A stretch of 64,000 nucleotides of DNA from Salinicola aestuarinus. Its GTDB lineage: Bacteria > Pseudomonadota > Gammaproteobacteria > Pseudomonadales > Halomonadaceae. The stretch covers positions 211,952 to 275,951 of the forward strand of contig NZ_PZJP01000004.1 in the NCBI RefSeq assembly GCF_003206645.1, given 5' to 3'. Below are positions 10,286 through 18,397 of the stretch, in pieces. Every line of letters begins with the position of its first letter. The stretch's first letter is position 1. A program made the translations under genes and the position numbers. The notes beneath the pieces are model-generated. The model searched no databases. It was not told the DNA's origin and worked only from the letters and a program-made list of their open reading frames with translations.

Positions 10286-10705
10286 TCAGGCGTCTGGCGG
10301 CGCCGCTTGCGCCGCCGGCCGTTGGCGCCAGGCGCTGACCCCGAGCATCACCCAGCCCACCATCAGGCAGAGCCCGCCCACGGGGGTCACCACGCCCAGC
10401 AGGCGAGGCGCGCCGAAGGTCAGCGCATAGAGCGAACCGCTGAAAAGCACCATGCCGGCGAACCAGAACGCCAGCGTGACCAGCTGGCCGCGCAGCGCCC
10501 GTTGCTGACGCCAGGCGAACACGCCGAGTGCCGCCAGCGTGTGCCATGCCTGATAGCGCACCCCGGTCTGGAAGACCTCGAGCGACGCCGGCGACACCCG
10601 GCCGCTCAGCGCGTGGGCGCCAAAAGCGCCCGCCGCTACCACCATCAATCCGCTCACGGCCAGGGCGAGGCCTGAGATTTGCGTCTCGCGCCACCTTCGA
10701 TGCAT
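10286..10705 (-). CDS. DUF423 family membrane protein
   Basis: 139-residue integral membrane protein of the DUF423/YgdD family, function unknown. Four hydrophobic segments are seen. The family signature GAFGAHAL is near residues 27-34, followed by FQTGVRYQAWHTLAALGVF, LFSGSLYALTF and VTPVGGLCLMVGW. The start at 10705 is preceded by GGAG. It is convergent with the thioesterase gene, and no functional context is evident. Confidence 0.88.
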   Translation of the reverse strand: MHRRWRETQISGLALAVSGLMVVAAGAFGAHALSGRVSPASLEVFQTGVRYQAWHTLAALGVFAWRQQRALRGQLVTLAFWFAGMVLFSGSLYALTFGAPRLLGVVTPVGGLCLMVGWVMLGVSAWRQRPAAQAAPPDA

Positions 10706-10910
10706 GTCGATACCGCTCCAATCGGTCTATTCTTTCGAAGCGCCAGGACTTTCGTCCCAGGACTTCCTAGGTAGGGAGGCTCGTCGCTGCAAGCCGCGCC
10801 ATGACGGCATTTGACGCCCGACAGTCTAGCGCGTAAAAACCGCCCCGGCAGTCGCCCGCCCCACGCGTCGGGCCGGCGTCGGTGTCATCGCCCTCCATAA
10901 GGATCCCAAG

Positions 10911-12419
10911 ATGGAATTCATCACTACACTCCGCGACGCGGCCTACTCGGTCATGACTCCCGTCAGCGATTTCGTCTGGACCTACATCCTGGTCTACCTG
11001 CTGCTGGGTGCCGGCATCCTATTCACCATTCTCACTCGCGGCATGCAGTTTCGGCTCTTTAGTCACATGGCACGAGTCACTTTCACCAGTCGCGGTTCCG
11101 GCAACGGCGTCAGCGGCTTCCAGGCGTTCGCCACCTCGCTGGCCGCCAGGGTGGGGACGGGTAACCTCGCCGGCGTGGCGCTGGCGCTATGGGTCGGCGG
11201 GCCCGGGGCGATCTTCTGGATGTGGATGACGGCGCTGGTCGGCTTCTCGACGGCATTCATCGAGTCGACGCTGGCGCAGACCTACAAGAAGCGTAACGAG
11301 GACGGCGTCTTCCGTGGCGGACCGGCCTACTACATCGAGCGGGCGCTCGGCTTTCGCTGGATGAGTGCCCTGTTCGCCGTCTTTCTGCTCATCGCCTACG
11401 GCCTCGCCTTCAACGGTGCCCAGTCCAACACCATCGCCCAGGGGATGGATAAAGCGTTCTCGATCCCCCATTGGGTCACCGGTCTGGTGCTGGTGGTAAT
11501 GGCCGCGCTGGTCATCTACGGCGGGCTGAAGTCGGTGGCGCGCACCGCCGAGAAGATCGTCCCGGTGATGGCGATCGGCTATCTGCTGGTGGCGCTGTGG
11601 GTGCTGTTCATGAACCTCTCCGAGGTGCCGGCGATGCTCGCGCTGATCGTCAAGAGCGCTTTCGGCTTCGGTCCGGCCGTCGGCGGTGCAGTCGGCTATT
11701 CGATCAAGATCGCCATGGAGAACGGCATCAAGCGCGGACTGTTCTCCAACGAGGCGGGCATGGGGTCGGCGCCGAACGCCGCCGCCCAGGCGGACGTCAA
11801 GCATCCGGCGGCACAGGGGCTGGTGCAGTCCTTCGGCGTCTTCATCGATACCCTGGTGATCTGTAGCTGCACCGCGGTGGTGATCCTGCTCTCCGGGGTC
11901 TACGAGCGCCTGATGAGCGACTCGCCGGGTCAGGACATCGTGGGCATCCAGCTCACCCAGGATGCGATGGTCGATCACCTGGGCAGCTTCGGTGAGATCT
12001 TTATCGCGATTGCCATCTTCCTGTTCGCCTTCACCTCGATCATCGCCAACTTCTCGTTTTCGCAGATCAATATCGAGTATCTGTTCCAGCGTCGCGCCAA
12101 GCTCGCGGTCGCGGTGCTGCGCATCGCCGTGCTGGCGATGGTGATGATCGGTTCGGTCGCACAGCTCTCGTTCGTGTGGGACTTCGCGGATCTGGCGATG
12201 GGGCTGATGGCGACCACCAACCTCTTTGCGATCCTGCTGCTCTGCCCGATCGCGCTGCGCGTGCTCAAGGACTACGAGCGTCAGCGCCGGGACGGCATCC
12301 GCGAGCCGGTCTTCGATCCCAAGGGCGTGCTCAAACGTCCCGAGCAGGTCGACGCCGACGTCTGGCCGCCCAGAGAGAGCGAGCCACAAGAGCCTGCCAA
12401 GTCGCGCAAGGATGCCTGA
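10911..12419 (+). CDS. sodium:alanine symporter (AGCS family)
   Basis: Inner-membrane amino-acid:Na+ symporter of the alanine/glycine:cation family (AlsT/DagA/YaaJ type), 502 residues with about ten to eleven membrane spans. Conserved blocks include GFQAFATSLAARVGTGNLAGVA, GGPGAIFWMWMTALVGFSTAFIESTLAQ, GGPAYYIERALG, and the long block KRGLFSNEAGMGSAPNAAA. ATG 10911 follows AAGGAT. The charged C-terminus is cytoplasmic. It is the only gene of its unit; a hairpin follows before thiS. Alanine or glycine is the likely substrate by family. Confidence 0.93.
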   Translation: MEFITTLRDAAYSVMTPVSDFVWTYILVYLLLGAGILFTILTRGMQFRLFSHMARVTFTSRGSGNGVSGFQAFATSLAARVGTGNLAGVALALWVGGPGAIFWMWMTALVGFSTAFIESTLAQTYKKRNEDGVFRGGPAYYIERALGFRWMSALFAVFLLIAYGLAFNGAQSNTIAQGMDKAFSIPHWVTGLVLVVMAALVIYGGLKSVARTAEKIVPVMAIGYLLVALWVLFMNLSEVPAMLALIVKSAFGFGPAVGGAVGYSIKIAMENGIKRGLFSNEAGMGSAPNAAAQADVKHPAAQGLVQSFGVFIDTLVICSCTAVVILLSGVYERLMSDSPGQDIVGIQLTQDAMVDHLGSFGEIFIAIAIFLFAFTSIIANFSFSQINIEYLFQRRAKLAVAVLRIAVLAMVMIGSVAQLSFVWDFADLAMGLMATTNLFAILLLCPIALRVLKDYERQRRDGIREPVFDPKGVLKRPEQVDADVWPPRESEPQEPAKSRKDA

Positions 12420-12440
12420 GCCGCGCTGAGGGATTACAAT

Positions 12441-12469
12441 GCGGCGCGTTAACTGTGGTAACGCGCCGC
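12441..12469 (+). promoter_or_regulatory. GC-rich hairpin between the alanine symporter gene and thiS
   Basis: A perfect 11-bp stem GCGGCGCGTTA/TAACGCGCCGC with a seven-base loop has no T run behind it. It lies about 20 nt before the thiS ribosome site, so it could attenuate read-through or shape the thiS leader. It does not fit a TPP riboswitch. Confidence 0.5.
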
Positions 12470-12489
12470 AGTCCCGCGACGGAGCCATC

Positions 12490-12690
12490 ATGCAGATTCA
12501 GCTCAACGGTGAACCGCACCGCCTGGAGCCCGAGGCGACGCTTGCCACCCTGATCGAGTCGCTGGGGCTCGGCGGGCGCCGGATCGCCATCGAGGTCAAC
12601 GAGGAGATCGTGCCGCGCAGCCTTCACGCCGAGACGCCGCTCAGCGACGGCGATCGCGTGGAAGTGGTTCATGCCATCGGCGGCGGCTGA
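12490..12690 (+). CDS. thiS: sulfur carrier protein ThiS
   Basis: 66-residue ubiquitin-like carrier that delivers sulfur as a C-terminal thiocarboxylate for the thiazole ring of thiamine. It ends in the required diglycine (HAIGGG), and the core [25 protein letters not shown] and [13 protein letters not shown] matches the family. ATG 12490 follows GGAG; an upstream in-frame ATG at 12439 would read through the hairpin. It is followed 56 bp later by thiG. Confidence 0.93.
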   Translation: MQIQLNGEPHRLEPEATLATLIESLGLGGRRIAIEVNEEIVPRSLHAETPLSDGDRVEVVHAIGGG

Positions 12691-12746
12691 GCGACGCATC
12701 GCCTCGCCGACCTCGCCATTTATCGCTGCCGTCTGGAGACTCTTCC

Positions 12747-13544
12747 ATGTCATCTGCCCCCCATGATTCGCCGCTGATCGTTGCCGGCCGCCGCTTTGCC
12801 TCGCGCCTGCTCGTCGGCACCGGCAAGTATCGCGATTTCGACGAGACGGCCACTGCCATCGAGGCGAGCGGCGCCGACGTCGTCACCTTCGCCGTGCGCC
12901 GCACCAATCTCGGCCAGAACCCGGACGAGGCCAACCTGCTCGATGCGATTCCGCCGTCGCGCTACACCCTGCTGCCGAATACGGCGGGCTGCTACACCGC
13001 CAAGGATGCGGTGCGCACCTGCCGGCTGGCGCGGGAGCTGCTCGATGGCCATAACCTCGTCAAGCTCGAGGTGCTCGGCGACGAAAAGACACTCTATCCC
13101 AACGTCACCGAGACGCTGGCGGCCGCGGAAACGCTGGTCAATGACGGTTTCGACGTCATGGTCTACACCAGCGACGACCCGATCGTCGCCAAGGAGCTCG
13201 AGAAGCGCGGCTGCTGTGCGGTGATGCCGCTGGGCTCGTTGATCGGCTCCGGCAATGGCCTGCTCAATCCGGCCACACTCGCGCTGATCCTCGAGCATGC
13301 CGAGGTGCCGGTGCTGGTGGATGCCGGTATCGGCACGGCCTCGGATGCGGCGCTCGCCATGGAGATGGGTTGCGATGGCGTGCTGATGAACTCCGCCATC
13401 GCCCATGCCAAGCAGCCGGTGCTGATGGCAAGCGCCATGCGCAAGGCGATCGAAGCGGGCCGCGAGGCCTTTCTCGCCGAGCGTATGCCGCGCCGTGCCA
13501 GCGCCTCGCCATCCTCCCCCTTCGCCGGGCGTATCAACGCCTGA
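12747..13544 (+). CDS. thiG: thiazole synthase ThiG
   Basis: Forms the thiazole phosphate of thiamine from deoxyxylulose 5-phosphate, dehydroglycine or iminoglycine and ThiS thiocarboxylate, in the cytoplasm. The 265-residue TIM-barrel shows [25 protein letters not shown], the Schiff-base Lys in [31 protein letters not shown], and the phosphate loop [32 protein letters not shown] 12747 follows GGAG. It pairs with thiS; thiD is at 26.9-27.7 kb. It carries a short Ser/Pro-rich C-terminal tail. Confidence 0.96.
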   Translation: MSSAPHDSPLIVAGRRFASRLLVGTGKYRDFDETATAIEASGADVVTFAVRRTNLGQNPDEANLLDAIPPSRYTLLPNTAGCYTAKDAVRTCRLARELLDGHNLVKLEVLGDEKTLYPNVTETLAAAETLVNDGFDVMVYTSDDPIVAKELEKRGCCAVMPLGSLIGSGNGLLNPATLALILEHAEVPVLVDAGIGTASDAALAMEMGCDGVLMNSAIAHAKQPVLMASAMRKAIEAGREAFLAERMPRRASASPSSPFAGRINA

Positions 13545-13605
13545 CGCGGTCGCCGCGACGGCGGCGACCTCCCCCTTATCGACAAGAGCGCCACGCAGCC
13601 ACCGC

Positions 13606-14400
13606 ATGACTGACAACTCGACCCCCGACAACCGTCCCCGCAGCGTCGATACCGATGTCGACGCACCGACGAACGATGACGTCACGCCGGACAGCGTCGA
13701 CGCCACCGCCGAGACGGCCAAGCCGCATCGCGGTATCAAGAGCTACGTGCTGCGCGCGGGGCGAATGACGGCCGCGCAGGAGCGCGGGCTGAGCGAGGTC
13801 TGGCCACGGCTGGGGCTAACGCTCGACCAGGGCCTGCAGGATCTCGACGCGCTTTTCGGCCGTCAGGCGCCGCGCGTGGTCGAAATCGGTTTCGGCATGG
13901 GCCAGTCGCTGATCGCGCAGGCCGAGGCGAATCCCGAGACCGACTTCATCGGTATCGAAGTCCACGCGCCGGGCGTGGGAAAGCTGCTGGACGAAGCGGA
14001 CAAGCGCGGGCTGACCAACCTGCGTGTCTATCGAGAAGATGCGCTGGCGGTGCTGGCGGACTGCCTGCCGGCGGCGAGTCTCGACACCCTGCAGCTCTTC
14101 TTCCCCGACCCGTGGCCGAAGAAGAAGCACCACAAGCGCCGGATCGTGCAGCTACCGTTCGTCGAGCTGGTGCGCACTCGGCTCAAGCCCGGCGGCACGC
14201 TGCACATGGCGACCGACTGGGAGGCCTACGCCGAGCACATGGCCGAGGTGATGGCCGAGGCGCCGGGGTTGGTCAACACCGCCCCCGTTGAGACGGCACC
14301 GTTCGTTGCACGCCCCGAGTTTCGCCCGCTGACCAAGTTCGAGACCCGTGGCGAGAAACTCGGCCACGGGGTGTGGGATCTGATTTTCCGCCGCGTCTAA
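13606..14400 (+). CDS. trmB: tRNA (guanine-N7-)-methyltransferase TrmB
   Basis: Makes m7G46 in tRNA variable loops using SAM. The 264-residue protein has an acidic, Thr/Asp-rich N-terminal extension of about 45 residues that is longer than in E. coli TrmB (239), then [12 protein letters not shown], the SAM loop [10 protein letters not shown] near 93-102, [13 protein letters not shown], and the signature [16 protein letters not shown]. It ends [10 protein letters not shown]. The start at 13606 is the first ATG after thiG; a longer frame from 13495 would overlap thiG. The gene order thiS-thiG-trmB is common in gammaproteobacteria. Confidence 0.94.
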   Translation: MTDNSTPDNRPRSVDTDVDAPTNDDVTPDSVDATAETAKPHRGIKSYVLRAGRMTAAQERGLSEVWPRLGLTLDQGLQDLDALFGRQAPRVVEIGFGMGQSLIAQAEANPETDFIGIEVHAPGVGKLLDEADKRGLTNLRVYREDALAVLADCLPAASLDTLQLFFPDPWPKKKHHKRRIVQLPFVELVRTRLKPGGTLHMATDWEAYAEHMAEVMAEAPGLVNTAPVETAPFVARPEFRPLTKFETRGEKLGHGVWDLIFRRV

Positions 14401-14468
14401 CGGGCTAGACCGTACCGGCGGCGCGCATCGGCGTCTGGTGACAGCCCGGTGCGCCCCTCCCAGCCGGC

Positions 14469-15389
14469 TCAGGGCGTGACCGCGTCCTGAATCTGATGGC
14501 GCGTCTCCGGGTTGCGGGCCAGCAGCGACGCCGCCACCCCAAGCATCGCCAGGGCGATACCGCCCATCTGAAGCATGGCGACCGGCTCGCCGAACATCCA
14601 CATTGCCCATAGCAGCGTCACCGGCGGCGTCAGGAAGATGGCGCTGGAGACGGTGGTCAAGCCGACGCGACGCAGGCAGGCGGTGAAGAAGCCGTAGCCG
14701 CCGAAGCTGGAGAGCACGACCAGCCAGCCGAGCGTCTTGGTGTCGGCAAGCGTCATGCCCGTCGGCCAGCTCAGGTCGCCACCGATGCCGGCGGCGGCAA
14801 GAAAGACGAGGCTGGCTGCGCCGAGCTGGGCGGTGAGCGAGGGCGCCATGCTGAGCCCGGACGGAAAGCGAGAGGCGAGCACGCTGCCGAGCGTCACGCT
14901 GACCACCGACAGCAGCGGCAGCGCATACGCCCACGCTGCCGCGCCGCCGGCACTGCGCCAGTCACCGACCACGCAGAGTGCGACGCCGCCAGCGGCGACC
15001 GCCAGTCCCGCCCAGCCCAGCAGGCCAATTCGTTCGCGCAGGCAGATTGTCGCGATGGCCGCCGCCAGCAGCGGTTGCTGGGCGGTGATCAGAGCCGTGG
15101 CGCCGGTGCTGACGCCAGCGTCCACCGCGAGCAGTACCCCAAGCAGATATCCCCCCATCGTCAGCGCCCCCACGCCCATCTCGAGCACCACGGCGTAAAG
15201 ACTCACGCCGCGCACTCGACACGCCAGACAGACCGTTAGTGCAATGGCGGTCGCCAGCAGAAATCGCCAAGTGAACAGGTCGAGCGCGGCCATGGGCGCA
15301 TCGCTCGCCAGCCGGCTGCCGATGAATCCCGAGCTCCAGCAGATTACGAAACCGACCATGAGCCCGACGGTGGACATTGGGGTACGCAT
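14469..15389 (-). CDS. EamA/DMT family permease
   Basis: 306-residue transporter of the drug/metabolite superfamily with ten predicted membrane spans and the two EamA repeats. It begins STVGLMVGFVICWSSGFIGSRL, with repeat 1 ending near 140 and repeat 2 ending in FGEPVAMLQMGGIALAMLGV. ATG 15389 follows GGGAGG. It is divergent from a LysR regulator with 84 bp between, a classical regulator-exporter pair, so export of an amino acid or other metabolite under LysR control is likely; the substrate is unknown. Confidence 0.85.
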   Translation of the reverse strand: MRTPMSTVGLMVGFVICWSSGFIGSRLASDAPMAALDLFTWRFLLATAIALTVCLACRVRGVSLYAVVLEMGVGALTMGGYLLGVLLAVDAGVSTGATALITAQQPLLAAAIATICLRERIGLLGWAGLAVAAGGVALCVVGDWRSAGGAAAWAYALPLLSVVSVTLGSVLASRFPSGLSMAPSLTAQLGAASLVFLAAAGIGGDLSWPTGMTLADTKTLGWLVVLSSFGGYGFFTACLRRVGLTTVSSAIFLTPPVTLLWAMWMFGEPVAMLQMGGIALAMLGVAASLLARNPETRHQIQDAVTP

Positions 15390-15467
15390 GTTGAACCTCC
15401 CTCTCGTTAGGGCTTGAGTCTGGTCCTGAGGGAGCGTTCAATAAATCGAATAAATATTAATGAGGGG

Positions 15468-15482
15468 TTCAATATGATTGAA
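15468..15482. promoter_or_regulatory. inverted repeat enclosing the lysR start codon
   Basis: TTCAAT-ATG-ATTGAA, with the regulator's ATG as spacer. A second TTCAAT occurs at 15438-15443 followed by TCGAA. These lie in the short region shared with the divergent permease gene, so they may be autoregulatory contacts. Confidence 0.4.
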
Positions 15483-16430
15483 GGCGGCGCAACGCTGGAT
15501 CTCGAGCTGCTCAGAACCTTCGAAGTGGTGGCGCAGTCCGGGTCGCTGGCCGCAGCGGCGGAGATTCGTCACCGCACGCTCAGCGCCATCAGCATGCAGA
15601 TCAAGCGTCTCGAGACGGAGCTCGAGTCGCGGCTGTTCGAGCGCGGCCCGCGAGGCGTGACGCTGACGCCGAGTGGGGAGATCCTGCAGCGCGAGGCGCG
15701 GGAGCTGATGCGGGTTCACGATACGCTGGTCAGTCGGTTCAATGGCGAGCGTCTAAGCGGACGGGTGCGCCTCGGTATTCCCGAGGACTACGCCCGCGAG
15801 CTGCTCGACGATACCCTGCCGCAGTTCATGGCGCGCTACCCCGGCGTTCTGCTCGACGTCACCACCGACACCAGCGGACGTCTGGCACGCGCGCTCAAGC
15901 GTCAGCAGGTCGATCTGGCCATTGTGCTCGACGGTGCCGAAGGGCTGGCCCACGGCGAGACGCTGTGGCATCCGGAGCCGGTCTGGGCCGCCCCCAGCTA
16001 TGGCGTGCTGCATCTCGACCCCATCCTGCCGCTCGCCGTGCACCCGATGGAGTGTCCCTATCGGCAACTGGCGATCGATGCACTGGAGGCGGAGCAGCGA
16101 CCATGGCGCGCGCTCTTCACCAGCACCAGCATTCACGCCGTGGAGAAAGCGATCGAAGCCGGCATGGCGATTGGTGTGATCGACCGCGAGCGTCTGACCA
16201 CGGCGATGCGTTCGCTGGGTGAGGCCGATGACATGCCACCGCTTCGCCAGTGCGAGGCTCGGCTGCACTTCGCCCGCGCTATCGACGCGACGTCGCGCTC
16301 CGCGGTCGAAGCGCTGGCCACGCTATTGCGTGAGCGGCTGCTGGGGCGTGGCCCGTGGCAGACCGATTCGCTCAGCGAGCGCCATGGTAACGGTCGTGGC
16401 GGAATGAAGCCGGGCGCATCGCGTCGCTGA
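15474..16430 (+). CDS. LysR-type transcriptional regulator
   Basis: 318-residue LTTR. The N-terminal winged helix is at residues 8-65 (LDLELLRTFEVVAQSGSLAAAAEIRHRTLSAISMQIKRLE) with LFERGPRGVTLTPSGE, followed by a periplasmic-binding-protein-like effector domain from about 95 to 300 and a Gly/Arg-rich tail. The start 15474 has GAGGGG seven bases ahead; an in-frame ATG at 15414 would reach toward the permease. It probably controls the adjacent divergent permease. Effector is unknown. Confidence 0.88.
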   Translation: MIEGGATLDLELLRTFEVVAQSGSLAAAAEIRHRTLSAISMQIKRLETELESRLFERGPRGVTLTPSGEILQREARELMRVHDTLVSRFNGERLSGRVRLGIPEDYARELLDDTLPQFMARYPGVLLDVTTDTSGRLARALKRQQVDLAIVLDGAEGLAHGETLWHPEPVWAAPSYGVLHLDPILPLAVHPMECPYRQLAIDALEAEQRPWRALFTSTSIHAVEKAIEAGMAIGVIDRERLTTAMRSLGEADDMPPLRQCEARLHFARAIDATSRSAVEALATLLRERLLGRGPWQTDSLSERHGNGRGGMKPGASRR

Positions 16431-16487
16431 GGGAGGGGCGACACGGGCGCAGTGTTGCCGGCGGCGGAAAGCGGCGTCGGCGAGACG

Positions 16488-16514
16488 AAAAAAAGCCGCC
16501 CTGGGCAGGGCGGC
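16488..16514 (-). terminator. rho-independent terminator of the small RNA
   Basis: Minus strand: a GC-only stem (16495-16514) followed by seven T. No protein gene ends just upstream on this strand; the AEC transporter gene stops 175 bp earlier. Confidence 0.85.
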
Positions 16515-16603
16515 ACTAAGGACCGTGACTAGCTTGATGAGGAGATAACCATGGCAGGAACCTGACATTCGCTGCTGTGGTTAGTGGCGTTTGGCGACGC
16601 CAC
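16488..16603 (-). ncRNA. candidate Fur-regulated small RNA
   Basis: An orphan transcription unit of about 115 nt. On the minus strand there is a -35-like TTGCAA (16633-16638), a 17-bp spacer holding a Fur-like box, and a -10-like TACTTT (16610-16615). The predicted 5' end near 16603 forms a GTGGCG/CGCCAC hairpin. A pyrimidine-rich segment TTATCTCCTCATC that would be single-stranded is anti-Shine-Dalgarno in character, and the RNA ends in the hairpin GCCGCCC/GGGCGGC plus seven T. The only frame starting inside it runs through the terminator without a stop, so it is not a credible peptide gene. RyhB and PrrF RNAs have this design, but I recognise no sequence homology. Expression is untested. 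Confidence 0.62.
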
Positions 16604-16610
16604 GTCTTAA

Positions 16611-16625
16611 AAGTAATCATTCTCA
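16611..16625 (-). promoter_or_regulatory. Fur-box-like site
   Basis: Minus strand TGAGAATGATTACTT against the 7-1-7 Fur motif TGATAATNATTATCA: the left half matches 6 of 7 and the right half 4 of 7. It sits between the candidate -35 and -10 of the small RNA, the position expected for Fur repression. Confidence 0.6.
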
Positions 16626-16689
16626 TTTAGCTTTGCAAGCGAAACGAGAATATTTTTTATTCGCATCTGTGCCGCGTTGCATTCCGCCC

Positions 16690-17610
16690 TCATCCCACAC
16701 CGAGTAGCGGAAGCCAGAGCGGCAGCGTGAGTCCGGCCAGCAGTGTCTGACCGGTGATGATGGCTGCCATCAGCGAGGCGTCCCCACCGAGCTGACGCGC
16801 CAGAATGTAGGCCGAGGTCGCCGTCGGCAGGGCCGCGAAGAGCAGCGCCACGTCGCGGTTCACCCCTTCCAGGCCAACGAGACTGGCGAGCCCCGCGGCG
16901 ATCAGCGGCGTCGCCAGCAGTTTGAGCGCGCTCGATACCCAGAAGGCGCGGCCCGCGCGCAGTAGCGCCTGCGGACGCAGCGCGACCCCCACGGCGATCA
17001 GCCCCAGCGGCAGCGCCGCACCGCCGAGCAGACCGATCGCGCCGGCGCTCCAGCCGGGAAGTCCCAGGCCCGTGACGTTAAGCGCGACGCCGAGGAGGCA
17101 GGCCAGAATCAGCGGGTTACGTGCCAGCGCCAGGGCGCTGCGGCCAAGCCCCGCCCGGCCCAGCGTGCCGGAGGCGATAAAGGCCAGCACGCAGAGCACG
17201 TTGGCCAGCGGGACCATCAGCGCCACGGTCACAGCGGCCACGGTCGCCCCGGTGGTCCCGTGGAGCGCCGCCGCCCCGGCGACCCCGACGTAGGTGTTGA
17301 AGCGCGCCACGCCCTGAAAGACCGAGGTGAACGCGGGGGCGTCCAGGGCCAGGGGCTTGCGGGCGAGCCAGAGACCGCCGGAGAGCAGCAGCATGCCGCC
17401 GAGCACGACGCTCGCCAGACGCAGCACCGGCACCTGATGGACGTCGGCCTCGGCCAGGGTCGCCACCAGCATGGCGGGAAACAGCAGGTAGTAGATGAGA
17501 CGTTCGAGGCGAGGCCAGAAGTCACCGCCGGGAAAACGTGCCCAACCGAGCGCTGCACCGAGTAGAATCAGCAGGAAAAGAGGCCCCAGGGCGTGGGCGA
17601 CGTCGATCAT
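16690..17610 (-). CDS. AEC family transporter (auxin efflux carrier/malonate transporter type)
   Basis: 306-residue membrane protein with about ten spans of the AEC family. Typical blocks are LERLIYYLLFPAMLVATLAE, VFQGVARFNTYVGVAGAAALHG, NPLILACLLGVALN, and the ending LPTATSAYILARQLGGDASLMAAIITGQTLLAG. The start 17610 follows AGGAAG; an open frame to 17859 has no family similarity. It is divergent from the unknown membrane protein at 17734. Substrate is likely a carboxylate, but not readable. Confidence 0.88.
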   Translation of the reverse strand: MIDVAHALGPLFLLILLGAALGWARFPGGDFWPRLERLIYYLLFPAMLVATLAEADVHQVPVLRLASVVLGGMLLLSGGLWLARKPLALDAPAFTSVFQGVARFNTYVGVAGAAALHGTTGATVAAVTVALMVPLANVLCVLAFIASGTLGRAGLGRSALALARNPLILACLLGVALNVTGLGLPGWSAGAIGLLGGAALPLGLIAVGVALRPQALLRAGRAFWVSSALKLLATPLIAAGLASLVGLEGVNRDVALLFAALPTATSAYILARQLGGDASLMAAIITGQTLLAGLTLPLWLPLLGVG

Positions 17611-17733
17611 GGCGCTTCCTGTTACGGGTCGTCGGCGTGAGACATCCAGTGATCGGCGACGCGCCGATCCACTCCCACGCGTGGGCCCCGAGTTTATCGG
17701 CAAATCTTCACCGCCTGGAGTCTTCGAAAGTCC

Positions 17734-18297
17734 ATGCTCGCTCATGAAGAGGAAACTCATCGACCGCGAATGCTCAATCTGCTGATTGGGGTGACGCTGG
17801 CAACGATCGTGATCGCCCTCTGGTATCTGCTCGACTACTACCTGCGTGAAACCACGCATGAGGTGACCTGGTATCCACCGGCACAGGGATGTGAGCGACT
17901 CGACACGGTAGCCGGCTGCAGCGCCGGCCTCGGGGTCGGGGCGGCGCTCTCGTTCTCACTGCGGGAGGCGGACGACGCCAGCTCGCTGGTGTTCGAGGTC
18001 AACGTCAGTGGGGTCGAGCCGGAGGCGGTCGACGTCGAGTTCATCGGCCGCGATGCCAACGTCCACTCCCAGCGCTTTGCGCTTTCGCGCCAGGACGATG
18101 GTAGTTATGTCGGCTACGGCGATCTCGGGGTCTGCAGCGATCACATCGACGTCTGGCGGGCACAGGTGTCGGTGCAGAGCGAGTCGTGGTGGCGTGGCAG
18201 CTGGTTCGACTTCGACACCGATTCGCTCACGCATGCCCGCGAGCGGCGCGAGGCGCGTCAGGGGGAGACGGCCCGCTGTCTCTGGATCGCTGACTGA
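17734..18297 (+). CDS. membrane-anchored protein of unknown function
   Basis: 187-residue protein with one N-terminal membrane anchor (LNLLIGVTLATIVIALWYLL) after a short charged leader, then a likely periplasmic domain of beta character (LVFEVNVSGVEPEAVDVEFIG). Four Cys (GCERLDTVAGCSAG, GVCSDH, ARCLWIAD) could form two disulfides. I do not recognise the family. Neither possible start, 17734 or 17770, has a strong ribosome site. It ends before a perfect hairpin shared with the convergent FKBP gene. Confidence 0.7.
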   Translation: MLAHEEETHRPRMLNLLIGVTLATIVIALWYLLDYYLRETTHEVTWYPPAQGCERLDTVAGCSAGLGVGAALSFSLREADDASSLVFEVNVSGVEPEAVDVEFIGRDANVHSQRFALSRQDDGSYVGYGDLGVCSDHIDVWRAQVSVQSESWWRGSWFDFDTDSLTHARERREARQGETARCLWIAD

Positions 18298-18338
18298 TGC
18301 CCCACGCGCCGGTGCCGGATGATGCCGGTGTCGGAAAC

Positions 18339-18368
18339 GCGAACGCCGACCCGAAGGTCGGCGTTCGC
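18339..18368. terminator. hairpin between convergent genes
   Basis: A perfect 13-bp stem GCGAACGCCGACC/GGTCGGCGTTCGC with loop CGAA lies between the stops of the unknown protein and the FKBP gene. No T run, so termination strength is uncertain. Confidence 0.6.
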
Positions 18369-18397
18369 GAGAGTGGCAGGCGTCAGCGGTCGACGGA

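Noticed and set aside
12421..12489. TPP riboswitch before thiS
   Set aside because: A CTGAG string occurs, but the conserved thi-box elements and their pairing are missing; likewise nothing before thiD.
11187..12491. 434-residue minus-strand frame across the alanine symporter
   Set aside because: Antisense shadow rich in His/Arg/Asp from membrane-protein codons; the symporter on the plus strand is certain.
16323..16568. Small minus-strand protein starting at 16568 (MSGSCHGYLLIKLV...)
   Set aside because: It runs through the terminator hairpin into the antisense of the LysR gene, has no family features, and its upstream signals fit better as a small RNA promoter.
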